A stretch of 64,000 nt of DNA from Galerina marginata (Eukaryota > Basidiomycota > Agaricomycetes > Agaricales > Galerinaceae): the NCBI GenBank assembly GCA_023014335.1, contig JAECYW010000019.1:186001-250000 (forward strand), in the 5' to 3' direction. Position 1 is the stretch's first letter. Every line of letters begins with the position of its first letter. Shown one piece after another: positions 11,548 to 23,714 of the stretch. The notes beneath the pieces are model-generated. The model was not told where the DNA came from. It saw only the letters and a program-made list of their open reading frames with translations, and made no database searches. Made by a program: the position numbers and the translations under genes.

Positions 11548-12558
11548 TTATGCAATCGGAAACACTATTTCCAACTCCCCATTGGATGACGAAGTCGAGA
11601 TGAGTTCTATGTAAATATTATCGGCGGCATCGTTAGTTAAAAGCCAATTAAGGGCGGACGGCTGGGAATTCCCGGTATAAATTTCAATAGCCGACATCGC
11701 CAGCGTTCCCGCAGGTAAATTTGCAGCCGTGGTCGTGGTGTAAATTTCCAAGGTTTCGCATGCCCAGTGGAGTATATCAACGGTGTTGAGGGCAAGAAGG
11801 GTGTTGCTGTATACAACATTGTCGATCACAAAGTACGAATACCACATATACGACGACAGGACTCCTCCCGATGTCGTGGTGCCTGAGTTGTCCAGGATAC
11901 CCCGGAGGGTCTGACCGGGTTGGACTTCGATAGCGCTGGTGTAGTAGGCAGTAGTCCCAATGACGTACCATGAGGCTACACTCCAGTAAACACCTCCCCC
12001 CGCTTGAGAGTAACCATATTGCAAGACTGGCTGAAGGATTGCGAGAGTAGTCGATGGTTCTAAGCCATTGAAGATGTAAACAAGCTGGCCACTCCAAAGC
12101 GTAGGTGCTGGTGGAACCGTCCAGGTGGTTTCAAAGTAGCTAATTTCTGGACCTGAAGACGGGCTCCAGAATGAGTAGGCGGTCCATCCGGAATGGAGGG
12201 CGCGCCGGGCTGTGCTTGTCGGGGTGCCAGATATATTACGAAGGGGAGAAACTTGGCCAGAGGTGACGACTGGAGTAGAGTGCAGAACGGTGCCGTCGGC
12301 ACGGACGAGCTGCACAAGCGTTGGTGTATGGATAATTTTTGCACCTTCTGGAACGAGGTGAGTGTTTGACTTCGGGATGAGACCTCCAGGAGTCTGCACT
12401 AAATCATTGGCGGTGTCCTATATAAACAACAACAAAAGGTAAGTGGAAAGCAAGGGTAATGAGTGAAATGGACGCACTACATCAACCGGATGCGCGATGG
12501 TTTTGAGGGCGAAAAGTGCAGCAAGTGCAAACCAAATTGCCAGAAATTTGACCATCAT
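11548..12558 (-). CDS. Secreted beta-sandwich protein ('TTWTVPP' type), unknown function
   Basis: Two exons (12558-12481 and 12417-11548) give 315 residues. Exon 1 encodes a clear signal peptide (FLAIWFALAALFALKTIAHP). The intron is a textbook GT-AG intron. A short propeptide-like section is followed by the core starting at WTAYSFWSPSSGPEISYFET and TTWTVPPAP. Further blocks are LQPVLQYGYSQAGGG.YWSVA, SWYVIGTTAYYTS and WACETLEIY. Closely similar secreted proteins occur in wood- and litter-decay basidiomycetes. I know of no assigned activity. The TTWTVPP strand vaguely recalls the eqolisin (G1 peptidase) / concanavalin-A-like fold, but I cannot point to the catalytic Gln-Glu pair. It acts outside the cell, possibly in carbohydrate binding (inference). 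Confidence 0.85.
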
Positions 12559-12631
12559 AGCCGACCTGTTTAGACGTTGAACGTTATGCTACCTTCATGT
12601 TGGTAATTGTCGAGTTTGACTTACTTGAAGG

Positions 12632-12637
12632 TATATA
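12632..12637 (-). promoter_or_regulatory. TATA box of the secreted protein gene
   Basis: On the minus strand the sequence reads CACTATATACC, about 75 bp ahead of the ATG at 12558, a normal spacing for a short fungal leader. Confidence 0.5.
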
Positions 12638-13499
12638 GTGAGGAAAACACGGCCATGCATTCTCTGAAGAAGGCGTTTTAAGGCATGGAGAAAAACATAT
12701 TCACCGAGATATCAGAACGAAGACGCCGCCTGCCATAATTAATTGCTCGAGTGTCACTACGGCAAATTGAGAAGCGTATTTCGGTCGTCCGCTGACACCG
12801 GGCATGGCAAGAACAGATTCTTTCCGCCCTTCAATACTAAAGGGTCCACTTCAGGTTCAGCGCTGTTGACATTGAAATTAATAACAATGTGAGAGTATTA
12901 ATCACCATCGCCAATAAAAATTATGTAGTGTACGGTCCAGAGGTCATCTTCCGGTGGGGATCGCGCAGACGCGTGAGCTTAAAGCATCTCTAGAAACGGA
13001 AATAAAATTGCATATTTAGGACCCTTCATGTGGTACCGTAAATATAGTCCTGTGGATAATAATAATCAGCGGTGAAATTGGGTGGTTGATGAAATTAGCG
13101 CAATACCTGCACCGACAGTGCTCAGAATGGTCCAAAGAGCATAGAGCGCAAGAAGCGCAGAGCCATATGTAACCTTCAGCGGTGTTTTTTCTGAAGTTAC
13201 CCATAATCCATTGATGAATCTTTTCCGAGGCTTTCGGGTTAGAGCCTGAGAGATTTGAAACGTAGATTCATGCCTGAAAGTGTAAAGCGATTCCTTTGAG
13301 TAACAGAAGGCGCTGTTAAATTCCAACTTGTGTGGATAAAAGATATTGAAGTAAAGCGCATGATTTGAAAATGTTGACAAGAGGTGGATAATCGCTTCTT
13401 TGCGTTGAAGTTGTCAATCGACAGTAAGTGACGGTGATCGCAGGCGGTGGATTAAGCCTACTATAGTAGTCCAGGCTTGCGATTTAGGAAACACGTTAA

Positions 13500-13690
13500 G
13501 CAATGCGGTATCGCGCTTTGGCAGAAAGCAAGACAAAATTTTACTTGTTCGTCACAGCCAGGGGCGGCGTCCACTGTCCACAAACGGGCACTGATCGTTC
13601 ATGGGATCTAATGTTATCTTATCTAATCTAGAGTATGCCCCGCTACGCAGCCCGAAAACAATTAGCGCGTCTTCAAGAGGTTGTAAAAGT
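13500..13690 (-). repeat. Fragment related to the upstream part of the orphan gene family at 28 and 38 kb
   Basis: The sequence GCGGTATCGCGC.. followed by GGCA/GAAA..AAGACA matches the first-exon region of the copies at 28.9 and 38.5 kb. The block ATGGGATCT..TATCTAATCTA followed by AGCCCGAAAA at 13600-13665 matches 38633-38690. Only the 5' part is present, with no coding body. I read it as a truncated third copy. Confidence 0.45.
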
Positions 13691-16483
13691 GGAAAAACCC
13701 CAGCCTGCGTTTGGGGTCCCGGAGAGTCCAGGTCCCGGTGAGCATGCCGAGTCCTGTGCACGAGCCCACGCACCGAAGCACTCTCAACCCGCGGCTACCT
13801 TTCCAGGTCCAACGCCCTGTGCACCACATAAGGGTGCGTTTTTAATTCGTTATGATAAAATGCTGACTACGTAATAGTGCAATCCTCTGTGCGTGCCGAC
13901 AAAAAGCGAGGTTGATTTCTGAATGAACGTCTATCAATGATAGGATGCTTTTAAGTCGTAAACCGTTCTCCTCTGTCGGACGCGCTGCGCAAGAACTCAT
14001 ATATCATATCATACGGCGGTTCATCGACAGACCAGCGTAAACGATTCTATGGCAAGAACATTGGTGCTACTTACTGATGTTAAGCCATGTGACGCTGCCT
14101 AGCGAAATCTATTTACTGGATCGGGCATGCGTACCCTGACCAGACCGGTTGAAGTACGAAGGATTTCAAGTCTTCCTGAGAGTTCTAAGCCATTGATGAA
14201 GTGGCTTTGCAAGCAATCTGGGACGGTGTTGGGCGGTAGATCATAACGGTGCCCAAAAATATTACCTGTAGGTGAGCACACTCTTCGCGCACAACTTTAA
14301 AAAAAAATAAGATATTTTTTGAGATCTGAAATTTATCTTCCGTGTGGTTGCCTTCTTCTACTTTCTGATTTTGAAAACAGACGATCAAAATTCAGCCTTT
14401 ACCTGAATGAATGGATGGACAAAAACCCACGAGCATTATTTTGAGCGTTGTCATTTTCATTGTCGTATCTATCGAGCAGATCGACCCCTAAACTTTAACT
14501 GAGAGCAGGATGTGAGGGTGCCAGGTGAATAACGACGCGGAACCAGCTGGGCGCATCACCTGACCTCACTGAGTTGACCATTTCACAGCCAAGTTTTTGG
14601 ATCTGGCTTGCCGAAGTAATACGCGGTACAACTTATATCCAATGTGTAGACCAATGGGAGGACTGGTAACATGTCCAACGTATGGGGAACAGCACTAAAG
14701 CTACCGCTACTCTAAATGAGTTTTAAGGGGGCTCGAGGGCTTGAAGCCGAGACCGGAGACAATGAAGGGCCGCATAAACTCCTAGGGTCCTCCTAATAGA
14801 CGCTGACCCCAAGCGCTAATCTCGCCTCTACCCCGTAATGGCATTGAATTCTCATGGCGTAATTGACCTGACAATAAACAGAGACGAGTGCCAAAAAAGT
14901 ATTTTATCGAGACAAACTCTTACAGAACTACCTTACAGTTAGATGCTACGGAGAAAAGATTCAGATGCTAAGGAGGTTAGGGAAGCTGAGCGAAGCACAG
15001 CATGGAAGGCGGACAATGACATTCATGTAGGTGGGCGTTTTTTGCCTTTCCAGGCGAGGCAGTGTACTCTACTATCCAGTAATGAAAAGAATTTAAAACT
15101 CTATCGCAAGATCATTCGGTACATCAGTACCTTACCAGTCGCGCTTCTGGTGATTATCCAGTTGATCACCCCGTTTTGCCAGTGAATCCCAGGTTCAGAC
15201 TCTATTCTTGCTGAAGGCATACGGCACAGTGAATGGCAATGCTGAATACAGAAGTTCCATGTCAAGAGTGTGAATGACGAAGGTGTATGCCAAATGTCAC
15301 ATTGCCATGGAGGACGGCCGAATGCATCGTACAGAGGGCTATCGCTCTCAACCCAGTATTCTAGCTTCCACAAATAGTTTGTCGTGAGACTCTCCCATGG
15401 CCTAGACACTCTGCTTATAATTCTTGTCCTAAATTACTTTCACTTCTGAAGCGCTCGGGAATCTACAGCTACAAGTTATACATCCGTTCTAGTGATGGAG
15501 AAGGAAGTATAGCTGAAAAACTCTAATTTGACGCTTTTCATCCGTTGTATTATCTGAGGGCGATACCTCATTTTCAAACCAAGAAGCGCCCGTATCCGAC
15601 GAGCGCTAATTGATCAGCTGCCTCCATAACGTTCCCACACGTTCTATCTTTGCCTCAAGTCGCGGTGGCAGGGTCCTCCCTCATGTTCCCTAACGTCCCA
15701 CAATATCAAGGCCACCAAAATAGTACGGGGCACGAAAGTCATGTCTTATTAGGGTGGTGGATCTATCAAACGGTACTAACTTCCCATATATAATCTATCA
15801 TGTCGTGGAGCTTTAGCCTACGATATTGCTGAAGTTTATTGAAACGACTTGTCAATTCATATTACAATTCGACATCCTGAACTCACTTAGGGAGTTATAG
15901 CAGGATCGTCTGGGATAGTCAGAACACATATTGCCCGAGAGGGACTATTTCGTCGTTTGTGATGCTTTATTGGTTAGAATTACATATTCCCAGTCCAATT
16001 TTCTGGGTACGGAATCGGATATTCTAGACTTCTAATCTCCACACCGAAAAAACCACGACAATGGTAGAACCCCATTGGAAAGCTCTCGGGGCCAAATATA
16101 AAACTTTATCAATGCTCACTCATCCCCTGTTCTAGTCTCTCGCCATTAAATTATGTTCAATTGACGCTACGCCACCTTGAGAAGGTTCGGACCCTTGCAC
16201 ATGGGTCTATCACCTCACCAGTGCCTTTGAAACTAATGCGGTACTGGATCTTAAATCTCTCATAGCCTTAGTGGTGATCGACCCGGCACTTTTGAGTACC
16301 GAATGCTGGAGTTTGGGGGATACAGATCTGGGGAACAGATTGGAAAAACGTTGAGGATTCGGAATAATTGGCGTGGTACGAGCATCACTGACTTGAAACC
16401 TATAAAAGCACCATGAAACCACCTTTCGACGTCAGCTCTTACTGCGCTTTTCCCTTCAGAGATCCAAACACGCTTACAATACC

Positions 16484-17902
16484 ATGCCTCTTCTCACCAC
16501 CGCCGACCGTCTTACTCAAGCCACAAATGCTGGCCACATCGTGCTCAAACACATCACACTGGCCAGCGCAGCGCAGGCCGCTGAGTCGGGTTCCAATCCT
16601 CTTGACCCTAAAGCAGCAGCCTTGGAAGACGGCTTTTACCAGATCGTCCAATGGAAGGATGACGCGGACAAGCCGTCCCTCGCATCTGTTACTTCGCCTG
16701 CCGGTGTAAAGCCCGACAGTTCCGTCCCAGTTGTAATGGGCACCGACACTGATTTTTTGAGCAACTTTGTAAGAGCAAGTAACTTTCATATCAAGACAAG
16801 ACTGATACGCCTTTTGTCTTAGTGGAAATTAACGCGCCAATATGGTTTAAAGAACGGATTCACTGTCGTTCCTGTTGCGACCAACATTCCCGACACTGAC
16901 CCGGAAACCGGAGCGACTACATATGACAAGGTACAATCCTTTCCTGTGCACATTGCGATATTAGCGCTAAATTTTATTTATGTAGAGCGGCGTTCTGAAT
17001 GTCTACAGGTCGGCCTGCTTCCCCCTCTGGGTGATGAGGTGCGATGAGAGTGCTGAAATCAGGTAATATTGGAATTTATAGTCCCTAGGATACGTATACT
17101 CATAACATAAATGATAATACTAGGTCTCCAGATGGGACTTCGACCATCGTTGTAGATTATTTCAGGTGGGGATTGACGGCTGATATTAAAGAACCTGCTA
17201 ACTAAACCTCAGGATCTTGAAGTCCGGTTCCAAAACTTGCTGGAAGAACTCTTCAGAAGCAGCAGGCAATTCTCCGGTGAGAGCTATCCCATAGTCTTAA
17301 TAACGGAGGTTAATCTAAAACTTGATGTCCAGATAAATGTCAGCACCGTGAGCGCCGCGGCCCGTCCTCCACAGAGCGAGCTCTTCGAGCTTATTCGCTG
17401 CGATATTGTGGAGAACTCCGTCAGCATTTCCAGTGTGGACAACGTCATCGCCACCGCCTCGAACTCAACTATTGTGAAGAAGTTCTACTTCGGTACTGGA
17501 CCAGTTTCCAATAGCGATGCCACCAGTTACGTGTCTGTTCAACTCTCCACCAGTGCGCGTGACCAAGGGTGGGCAGATCAACCCCAAGCTGGACTTTACA
17601 GCTGGTTTGAAATTGCCATCCTAACCAAGGACATGACTTTGGACCAAATCGTCACAGACCAGATCAAGACGGTGGACGGAAAGCCTCTTACCTGGATTTC
17701 GCACGATGTTCCGCTCACCAGTACCTACACGGACCAGGATGGCCCTGTTTTTGCCAAAGACCATCCTTTATTCAAGAACCTCAAGGCTGGGAATGTAATT
17801 GCGGTGCTTGCTTGTGCTCAATACGCCTATTGGAAGTGCGATGCCCGTAGCGGAAAGTTGAACTTCCGCCAGCTCGTCGCCAAGGCCACCAACACCAAAT
17901 AA
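16484..17902 (+). CDS. Uncharacterised basidiomycete protein, 381 aa
   Basis: Six exons (16484-16768, 16823-16930, 16986-17062, 17124-17165, 17213-17276, 17333-17902) keep one frame to the TAA at 17900. There is no signal peptide or membrane helix, so a cytosolic location is likely. The N-terminal third (residues 1-95) contains DGFYQIVQWKDDADKPSLAS. The middle has VVPVATNIPDTDPETGATTY. The best-defined block is C-terminal: SARDQGWADQPQAGLYSWFE, then DGKPLTWISHDVPLTS and DHPLFKNLKAGNVIAVLACA, ending KLNFRQLVAKATNTK. The C-terminal block has the look of a conserved Agaricomycete family that I cannot name. The W..R/D..A..Y motifs suggest a beta-rich ligand-binding domain, which is only a guess. 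Confidence 0.8.
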
Positions 17903-18127
17903 TTGTTTCTTCAAGAAATTACCATCGTCTACTTGCAGTTATGTGAGTCGGATTACACTCAAAATATGCCCTTAGATTATGCTAACATCAAATTAACCGC
18001 AGTCAGTACGGTGTATGTAGGAAAATTGGAAAAACAGAAATCATGCGGCTCAAGTTCCAGAAAGTTGTACTATTCTTTGTGATATCTACGGACCCTGAAT
18101 TTTGAATTAAAATGTCGTTTTGTTGAC
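17903..18127. other. 3' flank of the six-exon gene
   Basis: Short AT-rich tail between the gene end and the first inverted-repeat arm. Nothing else was seen. Confidence 0.4.
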
Positions 18128-19025
18128 CTTCCGTTACTTCAACGAGTTCACCCGAATATCTTTCGTTAAGTTAGGGGACCGAAATATGCCATAGCGCGCG
18201 TACTACAAGCTGGGTGTAAATTTTGCACCGCGGTTTTCTTCCTCATTTCTAAACGGTCGATCTTCTGCTTCCTTGATTGAGTCTTCTGGCCTGCATTACC
18301 AGAGACTATTGAGTAGATAAGTCAAGGGCTAGGATGAAGAAAGAATCCCGAGTCAGGTGTCGGGAGTCGGGGCAGCTGCACGAAAAAATTTTAAATTTGC
18401 ATTTGGCCAATGTGAGAAACGGTCCTGTGCTTTTGGGAGGAGAACTTTTGGGGTTTTTGGGGTACCATGAACAAAGCAACCTGTCATTCTGTCAGAAAAA
18501 AAATCGATCTCCCTTTTTGTTGGCAAGGGCAACTGGCACTGGGATTGTTGAAGCTAAAGCTCAAGGCCGGAGACTATGACTCGAGCTACACGCAGACAGC
18601 CCGAAAACGGTAAAGTACGTCGGGATTATGGAGCACCATGGCGTCTATCTGGTCACTTGTTGGTCAGAGATGCCAGTCTGCCCCGAGTAAGGTCACAGGA
18701 AGAAATAGAATCAGGACGAGCGCGCGTTTCGAAACCGCACCCCTCAGAAAAGGCAGCAGGAAGACGGCGTCTGAGTAGGAGTAGAATAATGTCGTACGAG
18801 TAAACCAGAGATGGTCAATAACGAGCGTCAGAGAAAACGTTAACCAACTGAGATCCTAGATAGCAGGGAACACAAAATCCTAAACAGGGTTCAGCGCGGT
18901 CCAAGCTTCAAGTTGGAGATGCGACGACTCACCAACGTGTAAGTATCATGTTTTAGGCCTCAGGACGAACTGTGCTAGAGAGTATCAACCCAATCGCACC
19001 ACACGTCGAAGCGGGGCGGTAATTG
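18128..19025 (+). repeat. Left arm of an inverted repeat flanking the HMG-box gene
   Basis: The reverse complement of 23715-24552 matches this arm over about 0.85 kb. Matching landmarks, outer to inner, are: CTTCAACGAGTTCACCC, TCTTTCGTTAAGTTAG, GAAATATGCCA.AGCGCGCG, TGCACCGCGGTTTTCTTCCT, CAAGGGCTAGGATG.AG, AGCTCAAGGCCGGAGAC, GAAAACGGT, TTGGTCAGAGATGCCAGTCT, and CCTCAGGACGAAC with the final CGGTAAT. The similarity ends sharply outside about 18128. It looks like an old transposon end or a long-terminal-inverted-repeat element. No coding sequence is visible in the arms. Confidence 0.8.
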
Positions 19026-19034
19026 GATAATTTC

Positions 19035-19500
19035 AAAAAATCGACCTCGCTTTTGTCAGTACGCACAAATTCCATTGTTAGAGCTCAATATCAGAGAGCA
19101 GATAGCACGAGAACGATAAAGAGCGTCGGGAACGCAATGGTGTCCATCTGGTCGGTTGTTCTTTAAAGATACTAGTCTGCGCCGAGTAAGATAAAGAAGA
19201 ACATAAGAACGAGCGCACCTCGATTCAATGTTCGAAACCCAAGCAAGAGAACGAAGCCGACGAAGCAGGAGGAGAAACTTTTTCATAGTACATAGTCTTT
19301 CAGCGATGGTCGATAAAGATCGTCAGAAAAGACAGTTGTGCATCAAGTGAGATCCCAGATAACAAGAAAAAGAAAATCTGAATCCTGAGCATGATCCATA
19401 CCGCGCTCCAAGCTTCCAGTAGGCCTCAGAATCAAATGTGCTGGTGAATATCGATGCCGTTTGAATCACACCTCACGTCGAAGACGAGGGTTGAATAGGA
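19035..19500 (+). repeat. Partial direct copy of the inverted-repeat arm, in the HMG gene promoter
   Basis: This repeats the inner half of the left arm in direct orientation: AAAAATCGACCTCGCTTTTG, CTGGTCGGTTGTTCTTTAAA, AGTCTGCGCCGAGTAAG, GAGATCCCAGATAACA, CGCGCTCCAAGCTTCCAG, and an inner end GCCTCAGAATCAAATGTGCT. It is more diverged than the two main arms and lacks the outer 350 bp. It lies about 400 bp upstream of the HMG-box start codon. Confidence 0.65.
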
Positions 19501-19887
19501 GTTAGATTATAGCTACAGTTGAGTCTGAACGACAAACGACTAGAGAGAAGTGAGCGAAGAAAGAGAAAGATAAAGGAGTGACGGCTGCGTCCCCAGCGCG
19601 AGATAATCGATGTCAGGAACGAAGACGAAGGCACGGCAATTAAAAGTCGGGCGTCGGGGCGATTACCCGAAAGAACTGACATCTGGCGGACGTGAGAAAA
19701 CTGGAATCTTCCCATCCACGTTTACGCCGTTCCAGACCCGCTCACAGGCTTTCCAGTCACCCTCACCCACTCACAGCCTCCCGTCTTCTCCTCCTTTCTC
19801 TCCGTTCTGAACGCTCCGCCCAACGAACACGGACCTTGGACCTCAGACTCAGGCCTCAAACGCACGCCCAGCCCGCAGATCCCGACA

Positions 19888-22800
19888 ATGCCCGCTGTGC
19901 GCCCATTCTACCTCAATCGGCGCAAATCATCCCACGCAATCTGTGTGTCCCCCCCGCAGATCTCTCCATTCTAATTTCTCAATGCTAACCTACCTTTCTC
20001 GTTCTCGTTCTCTGCAGTCTCACCCGCCAAACCAGGCATCTACGGTATCGTCCCGCGGCCCAGCCCACACCAACTCTCCAGTGACAACAACGGCGGCGGC
20101 AACGGAGGCGGCGGCGGTGGAGGGGTTAACGTAACCTTCGCCCCAAACGTCACCCCGACGACCTACACCGCGCCCGACCCAGACGACGACCCCGCCAACC
20201 CCTTACCCTCCCTCGCAGCCGACGCGGAGGAGGACGATGCGGCGGGCCCGAACGTTAAGGCTCTGCGGGCGCAGATCCTCGCTGGGTCCGATTCTGGCGG
20301 TCTTCTTGCTGGGGGTGGCGGTGCTGCTGGGGGAGGAGCAGGAGGAGGAGCAGGGGAGGGAGGAGCAGGAGGGGTAGGAGGACAGAAGAGACGTAAACGC
20401 GCACCGCCGGGAAAGCGGCCGTCGCAGGGCTACATCCCCCGCCCGCCCAACGCGTTCATGCTGTACCGTGCCGATTTCGTGAAGCAGCGGCATGTTCCGG
20501 GGAATGTTGAGCAGAACGATGCGAGTTTGTCCAAGGTTATCGGTATGTTCTCCCTTCTCCCCCTCAACTTTCGCTTGATCCGACCTGAACCTGAACTTTT
20601 TTGACGATGACAGGTACGTGCTGGCGCCAACTCCCCCTCGACGAGAAGCGGGTATGGGAGAAACGCGCGAAGGAGGAGAAGGCGGCGCATAAAGTCAGAT
20701 TCCCTGATTATCGCTTTCGGCCTGTGCATAACAAGGGCAAGAACGCTGCCTCTGCCTCTGCCGCTGCCACTACTCCTTCCTCTGCTACCACCGCCAGCAC
20801 TAACACCAAGTCTTCCTCGAAGACAAGCTCAAAACCCGCCCTTAAATCGAAGGCACCCACTTCAGCAGACGCAGCCGCGGAGGCGGAGGCGGAACAGCGG
20901 TGTGAAGATATCTCACAGCTCATCCTAGAAGGAAAAGCTGGGGAGGAGCTCGAAGAGGCGATTCGGATCCGGGATCTCGAGCACGCTCATGCTCATGCTC
21001 ATGCCCGTTCTCATTCTTCCTCCCTGTCCCAGTCCCAGTCTGGGAACCAGGGTCAGGTTTTCGACTACGAGCCAGGACACGACCTCCAACTCGGGCTTGA
21101 CATCAACGAGCCCTACAACTCCTACGATCCCTACGCGCAAGAGCACGAAGAGCCGCCGGACAGTAGACGCACGAGCGTCGATCTCGATCTCGGGTTCGGT
21201 GCGACGAGCCCGGATCTTGGGTTCGGATCGACGAATATGCCTATGCCCATGCCCATGCATATGCATATGCCCGCCCCGCTGCACGTTCCGTACGGCTTGG
21301 GCATGGACGCGGGGAACGGCGCGTTCTCCGCGCCCGCGCATACCCAGCTCGCATTCAATTTCCATCTCAACACCCATAACGCCAACGGTGGCGGTGGCGG
21401 GGGTCTCAACCCCATAAACCCCAACACAAACTTCAGCACGAACATGAACACGGGTGCGAACATCACCATGAACATCAACCCAACCCTAGCCCTAGGCCGC
21501 CGCCGCTCATCCTCCGTCCCCCTCCCCAACGACTGGCAGTGGTTCGCGGCCAGAAGCTCCATTTCGGGGCCTGGGTCGTTTTTTAATGGGTTGCCTGCTT
21601 CGTTGGCCTCTTTTGGTGTCGGCGCTGGCGCTGGCGCTGACGTAGTGGGAGGGGGAGGGGGAGGGGGAGGAGTAGGTGGAACTGGGGGAATCGCGATCCC
21701 GGCCATACCCCCGTTCGCCGCCCGCCCTCACCCTCACCCGCGGGCCCGAGGCGCGTCGCCTGTCGGGCCTCTCTCGCAGGCGCATGGAGGACAGAGAGAG
21801 TTTAGTCAAGGACACAGCCACAACCCGAATGTGAATCCGAATATGCAGGCGTTCCAGGTAGATCAGTTTACGAACCCGTTCGCTTCTTCCTCCTCCCAGC
21901 AGCAGCAGCAAGGGGGGTCACACTCGAACTCGAACTCGACCTTCAACTTTACTCAGCCCGCCGTCCCTCCCGTTCCGGCTCCTGATCCGAACCAAGGCCC
22001 GTTCACCTCCGCACTCGCCTCCGCACCCCACGACCAACAACAGCACCAACAACAACAACAAGGAGGGATATTCCACCCCTCCCCCCAACGCGGTGCATTC
22101 CCCCTCGTCTCTCCCCGCTCCTCTCTTGGTTTCGGGAGGAGAGCCTCGAGTGCACAGGCTTTCGGCCGACCTTGGCCCATGGGGACGGGGACGGGGACGG
22201 GGTTGGAGAACTTTGATTATAGGATGAGCGTTGCGGGATCTCAGTTGGGTATGGAGCTCGGTATGGGTATGGGTATGCCGATGGGTATGTCGATGTCCCA
22301 GGCGCAGGCGATGTCGATGCACGCGAGGATGCAGATGGGCATGGGCATGGAGATTGAGAGGGACGATAGCCCGCTGCCGGAGGTGGAGTCGGGGTTGTTT
22401 TCGGATTTCTCGTTTGGGGGTGGGAAAGCTGTGGGTGGTGGTGATGATGCTGGTGCTGGTGTTGGTGTTGGTCCTGCGCATCGACCCCCAGCGCAACTAG
22501 GGCAAGGGCAAGGACATCAAAGAGTGTCCTCGCTCGTTGAGGAAGCCGTGGACCCTGTTGCTCCGCTGGCCACCAGCACGGCGCCCACGAGTTTCTCCGC
22601 GTCGAGCTCGTCCTCGACGTCCGCCTCTTCGACTTCGTCCCCTGCTATCGCGGATGTGTCGCCTGCTACCGCTATGGCCATGGGCGTGGGCATGGGCAGC
22701 TACGGACCTGATAACCTGAATGGGGGGTATATGCCTGTATATGCGCCTATCCCGGGCGGTCTGGACCTGGACCCGAATTCGACTATGAGTGCCTACGGTC

Positions 22801-23036
22801 AGCATGCGCAGCACCAGGAGCAGCAGGGGATGTACGACATGGGCATGGGCGTGGGCATGGGCATAGGCACGGAGGGGATGTACGGGTACGATGCCGGCAA
22901 CCACACCCACACCCACAATCACGACCACAACCAGGTCGACCCGATGGTGCTGTCGCCGAATCAGAATCAGAAGCAGCCTATGGGTATGGTTACGGAGGCG
23001 AACTTTGGGATGGGGTCGTATTTCGAGTCGGCTTGA
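19888..23036 (+). CDS. HMG-box transcription factor, 1000 aa, low-complexity rich
   Basis: Three exons (19888-19942, 20018-20542, 20614-23036) give exactly 1000 codons plus stop. The HMG box (residues about 156-228) is interrupted by intron 2. It reads YIPRPPNAFMLYRADFVKQR, HVPGNVEQNDASLSKVIGTC, WRQLPLDEKRVWEKRAKEEK, AAHKVRFPDYRFRPVHNK. The RPPNAFMLYR start and KYPDYRFRP-like end place it with the MATA/SOX-like fungal boxes used in mating and fruiting-body regulation (family knowledge; I do not assign an orthologue). A basic KRRKR precedes the box and may serve as a nuclear signal. The rest is compositionally extreme: Gly tracts, repeated Gly-Met pairs (about residues 735-780), Gln runs, an HTHTHNHDHN segment and Ser runs, typical of disordered activation regions. 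Three long antisense frames are shadows of this bias. Confidence 0.9.
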
Positions 23037-23714
23037 ACGTATATTTGTCAACATCGACATCGACAGCGGCATCATCAACAAACGAGCGTCGACGTCATCG
23101 TCGTCGTCGTCGTCATCACCACCTTGCTTCAATCCCGATATCCTGCTATCGCTTCTCTGCCTTCATCCTTTCATCGCCCGTCGAGACCTCCCAGTCCCGA
23201 CGTCGTCAGCGTGGCTGTGCCCGTTTATTTTGGTTTGGTTTGGTTTGGATTACAATTCTTTTGGTTCTCTTTCTCGTCGTTCGTGCATGTAGAAAAACAC
23301 TGCCCATCACGCATACCCTTTCCCTTTCCGTGGTTGTTATCATTAAACTGTAGCCTTATTGTCTCGCCTCTTTTCCCCCCTCATACTGTCCCTGAATCAC
23401 CGCCGCTCCTCCACTCGCTCCTCTCCCGTTGTCTGTTGTTCGTTTAGACTAAACTGTAGCATACTCATACTCTCGTTCCTTCCTTCCTTTCCTCTCTGCC
23501 CCTCTTCCCTCTCCGCCTGCCAGCCAGCCTCCATCCATCGTCCATAATACCCGCCCTCGGTTCTCGTCTCTCCCCAATATTGTAGCCTTAGATTATTACT
23601 CTCGTTATCGACGCTCGCTCTCTGTCCTTTCCTGTTCTGTTCTGGTTTATCCTATTCTGTTCTTTCTGTGTTTTGAATATACGCTTTGCCACGTAAGGTG
23701 GTCAAAATATATTA
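23037..23714. other. HMG gene 3' region, C/T-rich
   Basis: A pyrimidine-rich tract with short GTCGTCGTC and TTTGGTTTGG simple repeats. This is probably 3'UTR. No gene seen. Confidence 0.4.

Larger units (their letters stand above)
12559..16483. other. Long gene-poor interval with possible remnants
   Basis: I found no gene I can support in almost 4 kb. A minus frame at 13066-13380 contains one membrane-like helix (SALLALYALWTILSTVGAGI) with no joinable exon. Minus frames at 14099-14388 and 15101-15409 read partly protein-like, with several Trp and Cys, but have no family match. A TATAAAAG at about 16400 and a short leader probably belong to the next gene. Confidence 0.4.

Noticed and set aside
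13066..13380. Minus-strand ORF with one hydrophobic helix
   Set aside because: A single hydrophobic stretch in AT-rich DNA is common by chance, and no second exon or signal peptide was found.
20708..23132. Long antisense and out-of-frame ORFs (up to 211 codons) over the HMG gene
   Set aside because: They mirror the biased codon composition of the sense exon, contain no domain, and conflict with a strongly supported 1000-residue sense frame.
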